Assembly (NCBI GenBank): GCA_947449835.1
Contig: CANFSZ010000017.1
Location: 1-48,355 of the forward strand
DNA: 48,355 bases
Origin: Opitutia bacterium
GTDB taxonomy: Bacteria; Verrucomicrobiota; Verrucomicrobiia; Opitutales; Opitutaceae
Reading direction: 5' to 3'
Shown here: in pieces, positions 16,908 to 28,783 of the stretch
Numbering within the stretch: position 1 is the stretch's first letter
Layout: each line of letters opens with the position of its first letter
Notes under the pieces: model-generated
Database searches by the model: none
Told to the model about the DNA's origin: nothing
What the model saw: the letters and a program-made list of their open reading frames with translations, nothing else
Made by a program: the position numbers and the translations under genes

Positions 16908-17678
16908 TCAAACGACCGCTGCGGCGGCGTTGACGAGTTCCACAAAACTGCGCGCTTCCAGGCTCGCGCCGCCGATCAGGCCGCCATCGATGTCTTTTTG
17001 GGCGAGCAATTCGGGAGCGTTGGCCGGCTTCATCGAGCCGCCGTAGAGAATCCGGACTTTTTGCGCGACCGCATCGGTGAAGTGCTTAGTGAGCAAGCCG
17101 CGGATAAACGCGTGCACTTCCTGCGCCTGCTCGGTCGTGGCGACCTTGCCGGTGCCGATGGCCCACACGGGCTCGTAGGCGATCACGACACTGGCGGCTT
17201 GGTCTTTATTGACGCCTTCGAGACCGGCTTCGAGTTGAGTCTGGACCACGGCGAGCGTGGCACCGGCTTCGCGTTCGGCGAGAGTTTCACCGACGCAGAG
17301 GATGGGGCGAAGTTGGTTTTTAAGTGCGGCCAAGACTTTTTTATTCACGAGTGCATCGGTCTCGCCAAACAGCGCACGCCGCTCGCTGTGGCCGAGGATG
17401 ACGTGCGTGGCGAAGAGCGCGCGCAACATCGCCGCAGAAATTTCGCCGGTGAAGGCGCCGCTGGCCTCAAAGTGCATGTTCTGCGCACCGAGCTTGAGCG
17501 TGGAGCCGTCGAGCGCTTTAGCGGCGCTTTCGAGCGCGGTGAAAGGCGGGCACACGACGACTTCGACGTCGGATTGCTTGCCGATGGTGGCGACGAGCTC
17601 AGCGACGAGCGAGACGCCGTCGGCGGAGGTTTTGTTCATCTTCCAATTACCGGCGATAAGTTTTTTGCGAGTAGACAT
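16908..17678 (-). CDS. tpiA: Triosephosphate isomerase
   Basis: The 256-residue TIM barrel has GNWKMNKT (substrate Lys in NWKMN), HVILGHSERR (catalytic His), IAYEPVWAIGTGKVA (catalytic Glu in YEPVWA, then loop 6) and YGGSMKPANA plus GGLIGGASL for phosphate binding. It interconverts DHAP and glyceraldehyde 3-phosphate. It is the last gene of gap-pgk-tpiA; a strong hairpin ends about 15 bp upstream of its start codon and may govern read-through or message processing. Confidence 0.97.
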   Translation of the reverse strand: MSTRKKLIAGNWKMNKTSADGVSLVAELVATIGKQSDVEVVVCPPFTALESAAKALDGSTLKLGAQNMHFEASGAFTGEISAAMLRALFATHVILGHSERRALFGETDALVNKKVLAALKNQLRPILCVGETLAEREAGATLAVVQTQLEAGLEGVNKDQAASVVIAYEPVWAIGTGKVATTEQAQEVHAFIRGLLTKHFTDAVAQKVRILYGGSMKPANAPELLAQKDIDGGLIGGASLEARSFVELVNAAAAVV

Positions 17679-17693
17679 GATAATAAAGAGAAG

Positions 17694-17721
17694 GCGCGTC
17701 GCCGAAAAAGCGGCGACGCGC
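17694..17721 (-). terminator. Strong hairpin between pgk and tpiA
   Basis: A perfect 11-bp GC-rich stem (GCGCGTCGCCG against CGGCGACGCGC) with a 6-nt loop fills most of the 55-bp pgk-tpiA gap. On the minus strand it is followed by CTTCTCTTTATTAT directly before the tpiA ATG, a U-rich but interrupted tract. It can act as a partial terminator or as an RNA-stabilising or processing element that sets tpiA level relative to pgk. The structure is certain; the role is inference. Confidence 0.6.
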
Positions 17722-17733
17722 GGTTAAGAATTT

Positions 17734-18978
17734 TTAGTTTTCGAGGAAGGCCACACCGGGGAGGACTTTACCCTCGAGGAATTCGAGGGAGGCGCCGCCG
17801 CCGGTGGAGCAATGGGTGACTTTGTCCGCGACCTTGAATTTCTTCGCGGCCGTGGCGGTGTCGCCGCCGCCGACGATGGTCGTGGCGCCGTTAGCCGTAG
17901 CTTCGGCGATGGCGGCAGCCATGGCTTTGGTGGCGCCGGCAAATTTTTCGAATTCAAACACACCCGCGGGTCCGTTCCAGATGATAGTCTTGGAGCTGAG
18001 GATGGCTTGGCGGTAGAGTTCGATGGACTTCGGGCCTGCGTCGAGGCCGCCCCAGCCGTCGGGAATACCCGTGGCGAGATCGGCGGGCATCGTATTGGCG
18101 TCAGGCGAGAAGGCGTCGGAGCAGATGAAGTCGATTGGGAAGATCAACTCGACGTTGCGTGCGGCCGCTTTGGTCACGAGTTCTTCGACGATCTTGGCGC
18201 CTTCGGCGTCGTAGAGACTGGTGCCAATCGGCGTGCCACGGAGGACTTTGTGGAAGGTGTAAGCCATGCCGCCGCCGATGATAATTTTATCGGCTTTCTC
18301 GATGAGATTTTTGATGAGCGGGATTTTATCGGCGATCTTGGCGCCACCGAGAATGGCGAGCAGCGGGCGGTCAGGATGATCGAGGACTTTGGCGAAGGCT
18401 TTGAGTTCGGCTTCCATGAGGAAACCAGCGGCCTTGAGCGGGAGGGCGACGCCGACCATGGAGCTGTGCGCGCGGTGGGCGGTACCGAAGGCGTCGTTGA
18501 CGAAGACGTCACCGAGCTTGGTCAGAGAAGCGCGGAAGGCCGCGACGGCGGCAGGATCGGCTTTCTTGGAGGTGCCGTCCTCAAGCTTCACTTTGCCTTC
18601 TTCTTCGATGTGGAAACGGAGATTTTCAAGGAGGACGACGGTGCCGGGCGCGAGTTTGGCGCACGCCGCTTCGACGGCGGGGCCGACGCAGTCATCGAGG
18701 AAAGTCACGGGGCGGCCGAGGAGTTTCTCGAGTTCGGCGGCGACGGGCTTGAGGGAAAATTTGGCGATCTTCTGGCCGTCGGGACGACCAAGGTGCGACA
18801 TGAGGACGACCGAAGCGCCTTTTTCGAGAGCGAATTTGATCGAAGGAATCGCGGCGGCGATGCGCGCGGTATTGGTGATGGCGCCGGTGACTTTGTCTTG
18901 AGGGACGTTGAAGTCGACGCGCATGAGGACGCGTTGGCCAGAGAGGGAGAGGTCGCGAATGGATTTGAAGTTGGGCAT
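17734..18978 (-). CDS. pgk: Phosphoglycerate kinase
   Basis: The 414-residue kinase has [10 protein letters not shown] (substrate-binding), [28 protein letters not shown] and C-terminal [13 protein letters not shown] with VGGGDTATA for ATP binding. It makes ATP from 1,3-bisphosphoglycerate. It lies between gap and tpiA on one strand, each separated by a gap carrying a stem-loop, so a common transcript with differential stability is likely. Confidence 0.97.
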   Translation of the reverse strand: MPNFKSIRDLSLSGQRVLMRVDFNVPQDKVTGAITNTARIAAAIPSIKFALEKGASVVLMSHLGRPDGQKIAKFSLKPVAAELEKLLGRPVTFLDDCVGPAVEAACAKLAPGTVVLLENLRFHIEEEGKVKLEDGTSKKADPAAVAAFRASLTKLGDVFVNDAFGTAHRAHSSMVGVALPLKAAGFLMEAELKAFAKVLDHPDRPLLAILGGAKIADKIPLIKNLIEKADKIIIGGGMAYTFHKVLRGTPIGTSLYDAEGAKIVEELVTKAAARNVELIFPIDFICSDAFSPDANTMPADLATGIPDGWGGLDAGPKSIELYRQAILSSKTIIWNGPAGVFEFEKFAGATKAMAAAIAEATANGATTIVGGGDTATAAKKFKVADKVTHCSTGGGASLEFLEGKVLPGVAFLEN

Positions 18979-19009
18979 GGGAGGAAGTCGTGAGGGCCTA
19001 AAATGAAGC

Positions 19010-19073
19010 GCCCACGGAGCACATGGGACGCCGGGAAAACAAGTTTCCGAGGCGGGCCGTGTGTTCCGTGGGC
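19010..19073 (-). other. Long inverted repeat between gap and pgk
   Basis: Arms of 14 bases (GCCCACGGAGCACA at 19010-19023 and TGTGTTCCGTGGGC at 19060-19073) pair with only one G-T wobble. The 36-nt interior contains a second short complement (GGAAAA near 19034 with TTTCC near 19044). On the minus strand the structure ends 31 bp before the pgk start and is followed by GCTTCATTTT, which is only weakly terminator-like. It may be a processing or stability element splitting the gap message from pgk. Confidence 0.55.
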
Positions 19074-19096
19074 AGCACGGTGTAACGAGTCTAGGA

Positions 19097-20170
<1,074 letters not shown>

Positions 20171-20271
20171 TTACTTGAATGGGACTGGGTGATTACGCGT
20201 GAGCGCAGAGAGGGAATAAAGAACAGCCGAGGCGGACGCTGGCAAGGGGTTTTGCGGGCTCGGGTAAAACC

Positions 20272-22728
20272 CTAAGGACTCGCCCAAAGGGTGCACGATA
20301 GCGGCAGTAACCGCAACTCAGGCTCAACCGGCACCTGCGCATGCGTCGTCGAGGGAGCATAAAAGCGATCTTGGTCGGCGAGTTGGCGCCAAAAGCCACT
20401 CGCCGGAAGGTTTGCGCCTAGACTCAACGTGACTTCGCCCAGCGTGGGATTGAGCGCAAACAACAACCGCGTGGGGCCGAGCGAACGATCGGCATTATAA
20501 ACCACCGCCAAAGCGGGAGAATGAGGGATATGGAAAAAATCAAAAAAGCCTTCACCGGGCCGCGTATAATGCCGGAGCAATTTTCCTAATTCACCGCGGC
20601 GAAAAGCGATCCAATCGGCAAAATATGCGTGCGTGCTTAGGTGACGATAGAGCCTACGATAATCGAGTGCGTTCAAATCACCGCGGACATAGGTGTTATT
20701 CACCCCGAGCTTCGAACGTAGAAAATCTTGCCCCGCCGCCAGCATCGGAACTCCTAACGACATAAACAAAGCCGCCACCATCAAATGCGTGCGGCTGCGA
20801 TCGTGACTGGTAGGATTGAATCCGTTGTGGCCGGGGTGTTCGGTAATGACATCAAGCCAAGCGCGATCGTCGTGCGACTCGGTGTAATTGATGGTCTGCG
20901 CCGGCCATTTCGCAAAATACCACGGAGAACCACGCAAAAAATATTCCATGCGTTCCGCGGTAGCCTCGCCTCGCACATAGGCACGCATGTGATCGCGGTA
21001 GCCATCGTTCCAAGACGCCCAACCCGTATCCCGCAACGCGCCCGCGATGTGCCCGCGAAAACTCCAGGGCTCCGCGATGAGAATCACGTCGGGCTTGGCT
21101 CGCTTGAGCGCGATCTCGATCTCGCGCAACACATCCGCCCCGAGCAACTCAGCCAGATCAAACCTAAAACCATCCACGCCATATGCCGTGATCAGATGAA
21201 GACAGCTGTCGATGATGAGCCGTTTGGCCATCACCGAACGCGCGCGCAGATCGTTGCCGCAACCGCTCCAATTCGCCAGAGTTCCAGCGGCGTCCTGCTC
21301 AAAATAATAAAGCCGATCGATGAACAACAGATGCGCCGGCTCGCCGACGTGGTTATAAACCACATCCAACACTACCGCCAGACCGCGCCGATGAAAGGCC
21401 CGCACCAAATCCTGCAACTCTCTCACCCCCGACGCTCGCTCCGGCGCGAGCGCGTACGTGCTCTCGGGAGAAAACCAATTCGTGGTCATATAACCCCAAT
21501 GGTAATCACCGCTCGGCGGACGATCAAATTGCTGCACGGGCTGCAACTCCACGCAATTCACCCCGAGGTGGTGCAAATAAAAATCGGGGCTCTCGACCCA
21601 GGCCTTCAAACCCGTAAATCCGCGGCGATCCGCCGGAGTCATCGGAATTGGAGCATGCGTCACCAGATCCCGCACATGCGCCTCGACGATGATGAGATCC
21701 TGCCAAGCCGGTGTCTTAAAATCACGGTCGCCTGACCCGATCCAGTTGCGATCCAAAACAATCCCTGGCCCATCGTGACGCACCGCCGCCAACGCATACG
21801 GATCAAGCACCTTCATACCGGGTTCAAACCGCCCTGCCCCCGTCGGCACGCCGTCGATAACATACCAATAAAACCAACCGTGCCTGTTCTGCCTGAGCGT
21901 GATTTCCCACACGCCGGCCGCTCCGTCCGCATCAGACCTGCGTTCCAAATTATAAGAGGGCGCCACCTCGCACTGCTCGAGTTTCTCCGCCAGATACAAC
22001 CGAACCGCTCGCGCCCGGGGCGCAAACAGCCGAAACACCGTTTCATCCCGACGCACCAGCGCGCCCAGTGGTAAATCAGACCTCAGCTCATAGAAAAAAT
22101 TCCGCGGCACGATCGGCACGACGTCCGCCTCGGGCCGATTCGCCCACATCACTGACCACGCATCGGACAACGCCAACGGCTTCGCCAACGTAAAGCGCCA
22201 AAGATGTCGCCCCGTTCGGCGCGCATCGATCACACGGTTTAAATTCCCATCTGGCTCGCGCACGACATTCGGCGCTTCAGCTGGCAAACCGAGCCATTGA
22301 TGTTCACCGGTCACAAATTTGAAACGCTGGCCGGAAGGCTGCAACAACGCCGCCGCCGGTCCCGTCCACATCAACACGCGCTCGCCTTCAAGTTCGCCCG
22401 GCCGCAACCGCCACTCCTCGCGGCCGACCGCGTCTTGCCAGCCGTTGAAATCACCCGCGACGTAAACCGTATCCTTCGCTGGATCGATGACCGAGCCATG
22501 CTCCGGCGTGTGCGCGAACACCATTTCGCCCGCCGCGTTTACGAAATAGCGATACGACACCGCTGCCATCAAGCCGCCATCTACCTTTAAGCCCGAAGGC
22601 GTCGGACACTGATCCCCGAGCGTAAATCGCGGAGGTCGAGCGTGCGTCCAATCTCGATCCAACTCCACCACCCCCGTGGTGAGGGATTCGAGCCAAGCAC
22701 TGACAATACGATACGCGGATTCAGACAT
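20272..22728 (-). CDS. GH13 pullulanase/debranching-type alpha-glucanase
   Basis: The 818-residue protein has two N-terminal beta-rich modules: [11 protein letters not shown] (residues 88-98, CBM48-like) and [17 protein letters not shown] (232-248). These are followed by a GH13 catalytic barrel with YHWGYMT (409-415, pullulanase signature), DVVYNHVG (455-462), GFRFDLAEL (520-528, nucleophile Asp524), LIAEPW (550-555, acid/base Glu553) and NYTESHDD (614-621, Asp620). It should cleave alpha-1,6 branches of glycogen or starch-like glucans. No signal peptide is evident, so it is probably a cytoplasmic glycogen-debranching enzyme feeding the neighbouring glycolytic genes. Start chosen at the ATG at 22728; an open frame continues upstream without homology. 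Confidence 0.85.
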   Translation of the reverse strand: MSESAYRIVSAWLESLTTGVVELDRDWTHARPPRFTLGDQCPTPSGLKVDGGLMAAVSYRYFVNAAGEMVFAHTPEHGSVIDPAKDTVYVAGDFNGWQDAVGREEWRLRPGELEGERVLMWTGPAAALLQPSGQRFKFVTGEHQWLGLPAEAPNVVREPDGNLNRVIDARRTGRHLWRFTLAKPLALSDAWSVMWANRPEADVVPIVPRNFFYELRSDLPLGALVRRDETVFRLFAPRARAVRLYLAEKLEQCEVAPSYNLERRSDADGAAGVWEITLRQNRHGWFYWYVIDGVPTGAGRFEPGMKVLDPYALAAVRHDGPGIVLDRNWIGSGDRDFKTPAWQDLIIVEAHVRDLVTHAPIPMTPADRRGFTGLKAWVESPDFYLHHLGVNCVELQPVQQFDRPPSGDYHWGYMTTNWFSPESTYALAPERASGVRELQDLVRAFHRRGLAVVLDVVYNHVGEPAHLLFIDRLYYFEQDAAGTLANWSGCGNDLRARSVMAKRLIIDSCLHLITAYGVDGFRFDLAELLGADVLREIEIALKRAKPDVILIAEPWSFRGHIAGALRDTGWASWNDGYRDHMRAYVRGEATAERMEYFLRGSPWYFAKWPAQTINYTESHDDRAWLDVITEHPGHNGFNPTSHDRSRTHLMVAALFMSLGVPMLAAGQDFLRSKLGVNNTYVRGDLNALDYRRLYRHLSTHAYFADWIAFRRGELGKLLRHYTRPGEGFFDFFHIPHSPALAVVYNADRSLGPTRLLFALNPTLGEVTLSLGANLPASGFWRQLADQDRFYAPSTTHAQVPVEPELRLLPLSCTLWASP

Positions 22729-22846
22729 GCGTCCACGAGAGCATTTGGCGCGCCTACGCTCACACAAGCGGAAACCCGCAGAAGTGGCACGCTTAGGTTC
22801 ATTTGACAAACCAGCGGCGGCCCGCGTCGTTTTTGTCCCAACATCT

Positions 22847-23929
22847 ATGGCCGCCCGCGAAAAAATCCTCGTCGCCCTCTCCGGCGGCGTCGACAGCTCC
22901 GTCGCCGCCCTGCTCCTCAAACAGCAGGGCCACGAACTCGTGGGCGCCTACATGAAAAACTGGATCAACGAAGACAACGTCATCGGTCACTGCCCTTGGC
23001 AGCAGGATATCGACGATGCCCGCCGCGTCGCCGACCACCTCGGCATCGAGTTCCACGTCGTCAACCTCATGCGCGATTACCGCGAACGCGTCGTGCACTA
23101 CCTGCTGGAAGGCTACGCCCACGGCCTCACGCCCAATCCCGACGTGATGTGCAACCGCGAGATCAAATTTGGCGTCCTCCGCTCATGGGCCAAAGACCAC
23201 GGCTTCGCCGCCGTCGCCACCGGCCACTACGCCCGTCGCCTCGCCCTGCCCGACGGCTCGTTTGCGCTCCTCGAAGGCGCCGATAAAAACAAAGACCAAT
23301 CGTACTTCCTCACCCTCCTCTCGCAGGAGCAACTCGCGGACGCCCGCTTCCCCATCGGCCATCTCCCCAAGCCCGAATTACGCAACCTCGCCCGCGCCGC
23401 CGGCCTCGCGACCGCCGACAAAAAAGACAGCCAAGGCATCTGCTTCATCGGCGAAGTGAAGATGAAAGATTTTCTGCACGCCTACGTGCCCGATGCGCCT
23501 GGCCCGATCGTCCGCGCCACCGACGGACACGAACTCGCGCGCCACCGCGGCCTGCACTATTACACCATCGGTCAACGCAAGGGCATCGGCGTTCCCTCCA
23601 ACACCGAAGGCGAAGCCTACGTCGTCGTCGGCAAACGCGCCGGGGACAACGCTCTCTTGGTCGCCTTCGACCACGCCGATGCGCCCGGCCTCTTTCAAAC
23701 GGAAGTCCGCGTCCACTCGCTGCGTTGGAACGCCCCCGCCCTCACCGCCCCGCGCACCCTCGAGGGCCGCGTCCGCTACCGCGACCCGCGCGTCACGCTG
23801 CATTATTTTCCCGAGCCCAATGACACCGCGCGCATCGTCTTCGATACGCCGCAACGTGGCCTCGCTAGCGGCCAGATTCTCGCCTTGTACGAAGGCGAAC
23901 GGCTCCTCGGCGGCGGCATCTACGTCTGA
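22847..23929 (+). CDS. mnmA: tRNA-specific 2-thiouridylase
   Basis: The 360-residue enzyme has the PP-loop SGGVDSS (12-18), [13 protein letters not shown] with catalytic Cys102, the GHYAR segment, SQGICFIGE with the second catalytic Cys199, and GQRKGIG in the central domain. It installs the 2-thio group on U34 of Lys, Glu and Gln tRNAs. The ATG at 22847 is chosen because conserved sequence begins at once; the upstream frame is antisense to the pullulanase gene. It is divergent from that gene with a 118-bp gap. Confidence 0.96.
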   Translation: MAAREKILVALSGGVDSSVAALLLKQQGHELVGAYMKNWINEDNVIGHCPWQQDIDDARRVADHLGIEFHVVNLMRDYRERVVHYLLEGYAHGLTPNPDVMCNREIKFGVLRSWAKDHGFAAVATGHYARRLALPDGSFALLEGADKNKDQSYFLTLLSQEQLADARFPIGHLPKPELRNLARAAGLATADKKDSQGICFIGEVKMKDFLHAYVPDAPGPIVRATDGHELARHRGLHYYTIGQRKGIGVPSNTEGEAYVVVGKRAGDNALLVAFDHADAPGLFQTEVRVHSLRWNAPALTAPRTLEGRVRYRDPRVTLHYFPEPNDTARIVFDTPQRGLASGQILALYEGERLLGGGIYV

Positions 23930-23939
23930 GCCGAGTGCG

Positions 23940-24578
23940 CTAGCGCACCGAGGCCAGCGCCAGGCTCACGGCGAACACGATAAACACCGCCCCGAGTCCG
24001 CGATCCACCCAATGCCCGTGGCGCAAGAAAGCCACGCGCACCGATTCCCGCGTAAACACCGTGGCGACCAAACAAAACCACCCCGTCGTCACCGCCACCA
24101 TCCAAGCCCCGTAACCCGCCTGAATAAAAACCGGCGTCGCCGGATTGATCACAGTCACAAACAACGCGACGAAAAACAGCGTAGCCTTGGGATTAAGCGC
24201 ATTGGTCAAAAAACCCGTGAGCCAAGCCGCCCGCGCCGTCGGAGAGGGCGTCGCCACCTGCAATCCTTCAGGCGTCAACGTTGCGCGCGGGCCGCTGCGT
24301 AGCGCCTGCACGCCGATCCAAGCGAGGTAGGCGGCGCCTGAGTATTTGACGACGGCAAACACGAGCGAAGAACGCTGCAGCAACAACCCGAGCCCGAGCA
24401 ATGAATACGCCACGTGCAGCGTGATCGCCGCGCCCACACCGAGACTAGTCCACGTCGCCGTGCGCCGGCCGTGGAGCAAGCTTTGGCGCAGCACGATCGC
24501 GAAGTCCGGACCGGGACTCGCCACCGCCAGCAAATGCGCGAGCGCAACTTTTGAAAACTCTAGGGCGTAATCGTGCAT
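23940..24578 (-). CDS. LysE/RhtB family amino-acid exporter
   Basis: The 212-residue membrane protein has about six hydrophobic segments and the family signature ASPGPDFAIVLRQSLLHGRR (residues 20-39), the LysE/RhtB GPD motif. YLAWIGVQALR follows in the next helix pair. Members export amino acids such as lysine, threonine or homoserine lactones; the substrate here is unknown. It is separated by 11 bp from the upstream TPR lipoprotein gene, so it may ride at the end of the dcw-obgE transcript. Confidence 0.88.
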   Translation of the reverse strand: MHDYALEFSKVALAHLLAVASPGPDFAIVLRQSLLHGRRTATWTSLGVGAAITLHVAYSLLGLGLLLQRSSLVFAVVKYSGAAYLAWIGVQALRSGPRATLTPEGLQVATPSPTARAAWLTGFLTNALNPKATLFFVALFVTVINPATPVFIQAGYGAWMVAVTTGWFCLVATVFTRESVRVAFLRHGHWVDRGLGAVFIVFAVSLALASVR

Positions 24579-24589
24579 CCCGAAAAAAA

Positions 24590-25099
24590 TCAGAGCGCGA
24601 TTTCCTTAAATTGTGGCGACTGCGCCATCGAGTCCAATTGCCGGCTTTGCACGAAAGAACGCACTTCGGGATCGGCTCCGTGTTTTTTTTGAATCTCAGC
24701 CAATAAGCTGCGGGCTTCAGTCATGCGGCCCAGGAGCGCGAGGAGGTAAACTTGTTGGAGATAAAGTTGGGCCGACTTCGGCTGAAGCACGTAAGCCTCT
24801 TCGTAGGCGTGGAGCGCCGATTCGTAAGCTGCTTTCGCCGCGGGCTTCCGGCCAAGGCGGACGCGAATCATCCCGAGTGAGATCCAAGTTTTTCCGTTAT
24901 CAAATTCCAGCGCGCAGGCTTGCGTGAGTAATTTTTCTGCGCGCGCAAGTTCGCGAATCGACAGAGCAAACTCCGCCTCGCTGATTAAGCTAGCCGCCTC
25001 TTTGCGCTGGAGCGAAGTGATGCTGGCCGATTTGGGTTTGCAGCCGGTGACGGCCAGCAAACTGAGCAAACTCCCGATAAAGACGACGATCTTGAACAT
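24590..25099 (-). CDS. TPR-repeat lipoprotein
   Basis: The 169-residue protein has a signal peptide ending in a lipobox (LLAVTGC, Cys20) and then helical repeats of TPR type (AEKLLTQACALEFDNGKTWI and AYEEAYVLQPKSAQLYL-like units) running to the C terminus. It should be a periplasm-facing lipoprotein used as a protein-binding scaffold. The ATG at 25099 is chosen because it begins the signal peptide. It follows obgE by 67 bp; that gap carries a 7-bp hairpin (25125-25143) without a T tract, so transcription may continue from obgE. Confidence 0.82.
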   Translation of the reverse strand: MFKIVVFIGSLLSLLAVTGCKPKSASITSLQRKEAASLISEAEFALSIRELARAEKLLTQACALEFDNGKTWISLGMIRVRLGRKPAAKAAYESALHAYEEAYVLQPKSAQLYLQQVYLLALLGRMTEARSLLAEIQKKHGADPEVRSFVQSRQLDSMAQSPQFKEIAL

Positions 25100-25166
25100 C
25101 CCGGCAGAACGGCAATTCCGGCGAGACGCGTCAATCACGCGTCCCGCGGAACCTGAGCGCACCAAC

Positions 25167-26267
<1,101 letters not shown>

Positions 26268-26270
26268 TCA

Positions 26271-27560
26271 TCACAGGGCGACTTTGATGCCTTTGCGCAG
26301 GTAGGTGGGGACGTCGAGGTCTTGGCCGTCGAAAAGATTGCGGTCGGTTTTCTCGAAGTGGCCACGGCTCTCAACTTCGCCGAAGCCAAACTCGTCTTGA
26401 TCCAGCTTGGCGGCAGCAGCGGCGGCGCGGGCTTCGGCGGCGGTCGCGGGAGGGTGAGCCGCCGGCGTGGTAAAAAGTTCCGAGACCGGTTCGGCCTGAG
26501 GCATCGGCGGCGTGGAATCGGCGCGGCCCAAGGAGGCGCGTTTGCCCGAGGCGGCCAGACGACGCGTGAGGCCGGTGCGGCCGTTGAGATCACTGGTGCC
26601 GAGGACGCAGATTTCGATGCGTTGCGGCATGGCCTCGTCGATGACAGCGCCCATGACGATGGAGGAATCGCGACCAAACTTCTCCGCGATGGCGCTCATG
26701 AGGTCGTTGACCTTGGGCAGCGTGAGATCGGTGCCACCGATGATGTTGACGAGTAGTCGGTCCGCCTTGCGGGAAAATTCCGGGGTGTGAAGCAGCGGGC
26801 AAAGTTTTAGACTTTCGATGGCATCATGGACGGCGTTGGGGCCGGTGCCATGGCCGAGGCCAAAGAGGGTTTTGCCGCCGCGTTGCTGGAAGACTTGGCG
26901 CAGCGTGGCGAAGTCTAGGTTGATGAGGCCGGTCTTCATGAGCATCGACCAGATAGATTTTACGCCACGGCCGATCCACTCATCGGCGCGGGCGAAGGAA
27001 TCGAGGACTGTCTCGTTCTCGGCGCCTTCCTGGAGGAGCATGTCGTTGGGCAGCGGTATAACGGCGTCGCAGACTTTGCGCAGTGCAAGCAGGCCTTCTT
27101 CGGCTTGTTTGAGGCGGCGGCCACCCTCGAAGCTGAAAGGCATCGTGACAAAGGCGATAACGAGGGCGCCAGTCTCGGCGGCTATTTCGGCGACGACCGG
27201 AGCGGCGCCGCTGCCCGTGCCACCGCCCATACCCGCGATTAAAAAAACGAGGTCGCAATCTTTGACGACGGTAGAGATTTTTTCACGGTCCGCTTCGGCG
27301 GCTTCGCGTCCGAGTTCGGGGTCACCGCCGGCTCCGAGGCCGCGGGTGACGCTCATACCGATGAGCACCTTGTCCTGCACCGGCGAGCTCGAGAGCGCCT
27401 GATGATCGGTGTTAATCACGGCGAGCTGGAGCCGCTCGAGGTTTTCCATTTTGAGGCGGTCCACGGCGTTGGAGCCGGCGCCGCCGACCCCGACGAGTTT
27501 GATGGCGACGCTGCGGTCCGCGAGGAGCTGGGAATCGAGGGGCAATTCGGAGGGATTCAT
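26271..27560 (-). CDS. ftsZ: Cell division GTPase FtsZ
   Basis: The 429-residue tubulin homologue has VGVGGAGSNAVD (23-34), NTDHQAL (50-56), the GGGTGSG signature loop (112-118) and PNDMLL (171-176). A Pro/Ala linker and the conserved C-terminal tail DLDVPTYLRKG, which binds FtsA and other partners, follow. It polymerises into the Z ring. The T7 synergy loop reads NLDFATL (214-220): the residue matching E. coli catalytic Asp212 is Thr219 (codon 26904-26906), while the preceding Asn and Asp are kept. It lies 8 bp after ftsA at the end of the dcw cluster. Confidence 0.97.
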   Translation of the reverse strand: MNPSELPLDSQLLADRSVAIKLVGVGGAGSNAVDRLKMENLERLQLAVINTDHQALSSSPVQDKVLIGMSVTRGLGAGGDPELGREAAEADREKISTVVKDCDLVFLIAGMGGGTGSGAAPVVAEIAAETGALVIAFVTMPFSFEGGRRLKQAEEGLLALRKVCDAVIPLPNDMLLQEGAENETVLDSFARADEWIGRGVKSIWSMLMKTGLINLDFATLRQVFQQRGGKTLFGLGHGTGPNAVHDAIESLKLCPLLHTPEFSRKADRLLVNIIGGTDLTLPKVNDLMSAIAEKFGRDSSIVMGAVIDEAMPQRIEICVLGTSDLNGRTGLTRRLAASGKRASLGRADSTPPMPQAEPVSELFTTPAAHPPATAAEARAAAAAAKLDQDEFGFGEVESRGHFEKTDRNLFDGQDLDVPTYLRKGIKVAL

Positions 27561-27568
27561 GACGCAGC

Positions 27569-28783
27569 TCAGGAAGTGGTGAAGAGACGTGAAACGCTGT
27601 GCAAGAAACCAGATTTGCGCCGCACGGGCGCAGATTTTTCACCCTGGGTGCTGATCCCATAATAAAGCAAGCCGAGCGCAGTGTGGTAACCGGGATCGCG
27701 GAGATTCTCCGCCACCCACGTGGGCGCTTCGCCGAGGTGAGCAGGAACGTTGAAAACTTTGGCCGCACATTCGGCGATGTCGGGAATTTTGGCCGTGCCG
27801 CCGGTCAAGACCACGCCCGCCTGGCAGGTTTCGGAAGAGAAGCTGTGACCCAATTTTTTCTTAACGACTTCGAGCAGTTCCCAAATCCGGGCCGACGTGA
27901 TTTGTTCGATGGCGTAACGTGGAAATTGGCGGTCACCGATGGCGAAGTTACCGTCGAGCCAGACTTTTTCGGTTTTATCACGAGCTTGGAGCATGGCGCG
28001 CCCGTGACGGAGTTTAAGTTTATCGGCTTGGCCGTCGGTAAGACGGAGGCCGAGGCTGAGATCGTTGGTGAGGTGCGAGCCGCCGACCGGCACAACCCCG
28101 GTGGTGTGCGCGACGCCATCGCGATAGAGGACAAAATCGGTGGTCCCGGCTCCGATGTCGATGACCAGTACGCCGTTTTGGCGTTCTTCGGCGGTGGTGA
28201 CCATGTGACCCGAGGCGAGACTGGAAAGCACGAGTTCGCGCACTTCTAAATTAAATCCACGAATGACGTGGATATTGTCGGCGAGGCGTTGTTCTTGGCC
28301 GTGGACGGTCCAGTAACCGACTTCGAGTTTTTGACCTACGAGATTTTCCGGCGACGTCGGCACCAGGCGACCGTCGACGCGAAACGGGCGGCGAATATGG
28401 TGCACGACCATACGTCCAGCAGGGAGATCTTTGGATTTGGCCAAATCGCAAACGGTACGAATGTCTTCGCGCTCGATCATGTTATCGGCCGATTTCACGT
28501 TGACGGAGGCTTCGTTGTAAAAGCCTTCGAGGTGCCCGCCGGTCTGAGCGAGAAACACCAACTCGATGCGTTCACCGGCATCGCGTTCGGCGAGCTCGAG
28601 GGCGCTGTGGGTACATTCGCTGGCGGCCTTGTAATCGACGACGGCGCCCTTGATGACGCCGCGCGAGGCGCATTCACCGCGGCCGATGATTGCGAGTTCA
28701 CGACCGTTATATTCGCCGATGAGGGCGGTGACTTTGGAGGTACCGATTTCGACGGCACCGATGAAGGTGGGTTTGGAACTCAC
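27569..28783 (-). CDS. ftsA: Cell division protein FtsA
   Basis: The 404-residue actin-fold ATPase has AVEIGTSKVTALIGE (phosphate 1), VIDIGAGTTDF (phosphate 2), VVLTGGTAKIPDI (adenosine motif) and an amphipathic C-terminal helix (SGFLHSVSRLF) that would attach it to the inner membrane. It tethers FtsZ and recruits late divisome proteins. Its start codon overlaps the ftsQ stop by the ATGA arrangement and ftsZ follows after 8 bp, the standard ftsQ-ftsA-ftsZ order. Confidence 0.96.
   Translation of the reverse strand: MSSKPTFIGAVEIGTSKVTALIGEYNGRELAIIGRGECASRGVIKGAVVDYKAASECTHSALELAERDAGERIELVFLAQTGGHLEGFYNEASVNVKSADNMIEREDIRTVCDLAKSKDLPAGRMVVHHIRRPFRVDGRLVPTSPENLVGQKLEVGYWTVHGQEQRLADNIHVIRGFNLEVRELVLSSLASGHMVTTAEERQNGVLVIDIGAGTTDFVLYRDGVAHTTGVVPVGGSHLTNDLSLGLRLTDGQADKLKLRHGRAMLQARDKTEKVWLDGNFAIGDRQFPRYAIEQITSARIWELLEVVKKKLGHSFSSETCQAGVVLTGGTAKIPDIAECAAKVFNVPAHLGEAPTWVAENLRDPGYHTALGLLYYGISTQGEKSAPVRRKSGFLHSVSRLFTTS

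Noticed and set aside
17812-18993. 393-codon open frame opposite pgk
   Set aside because: It is a GC-driven antisense shadow of pgk: Gly/Asp/Glu-rich, no domain, while the minus strand encodes an unmistakable kinase.
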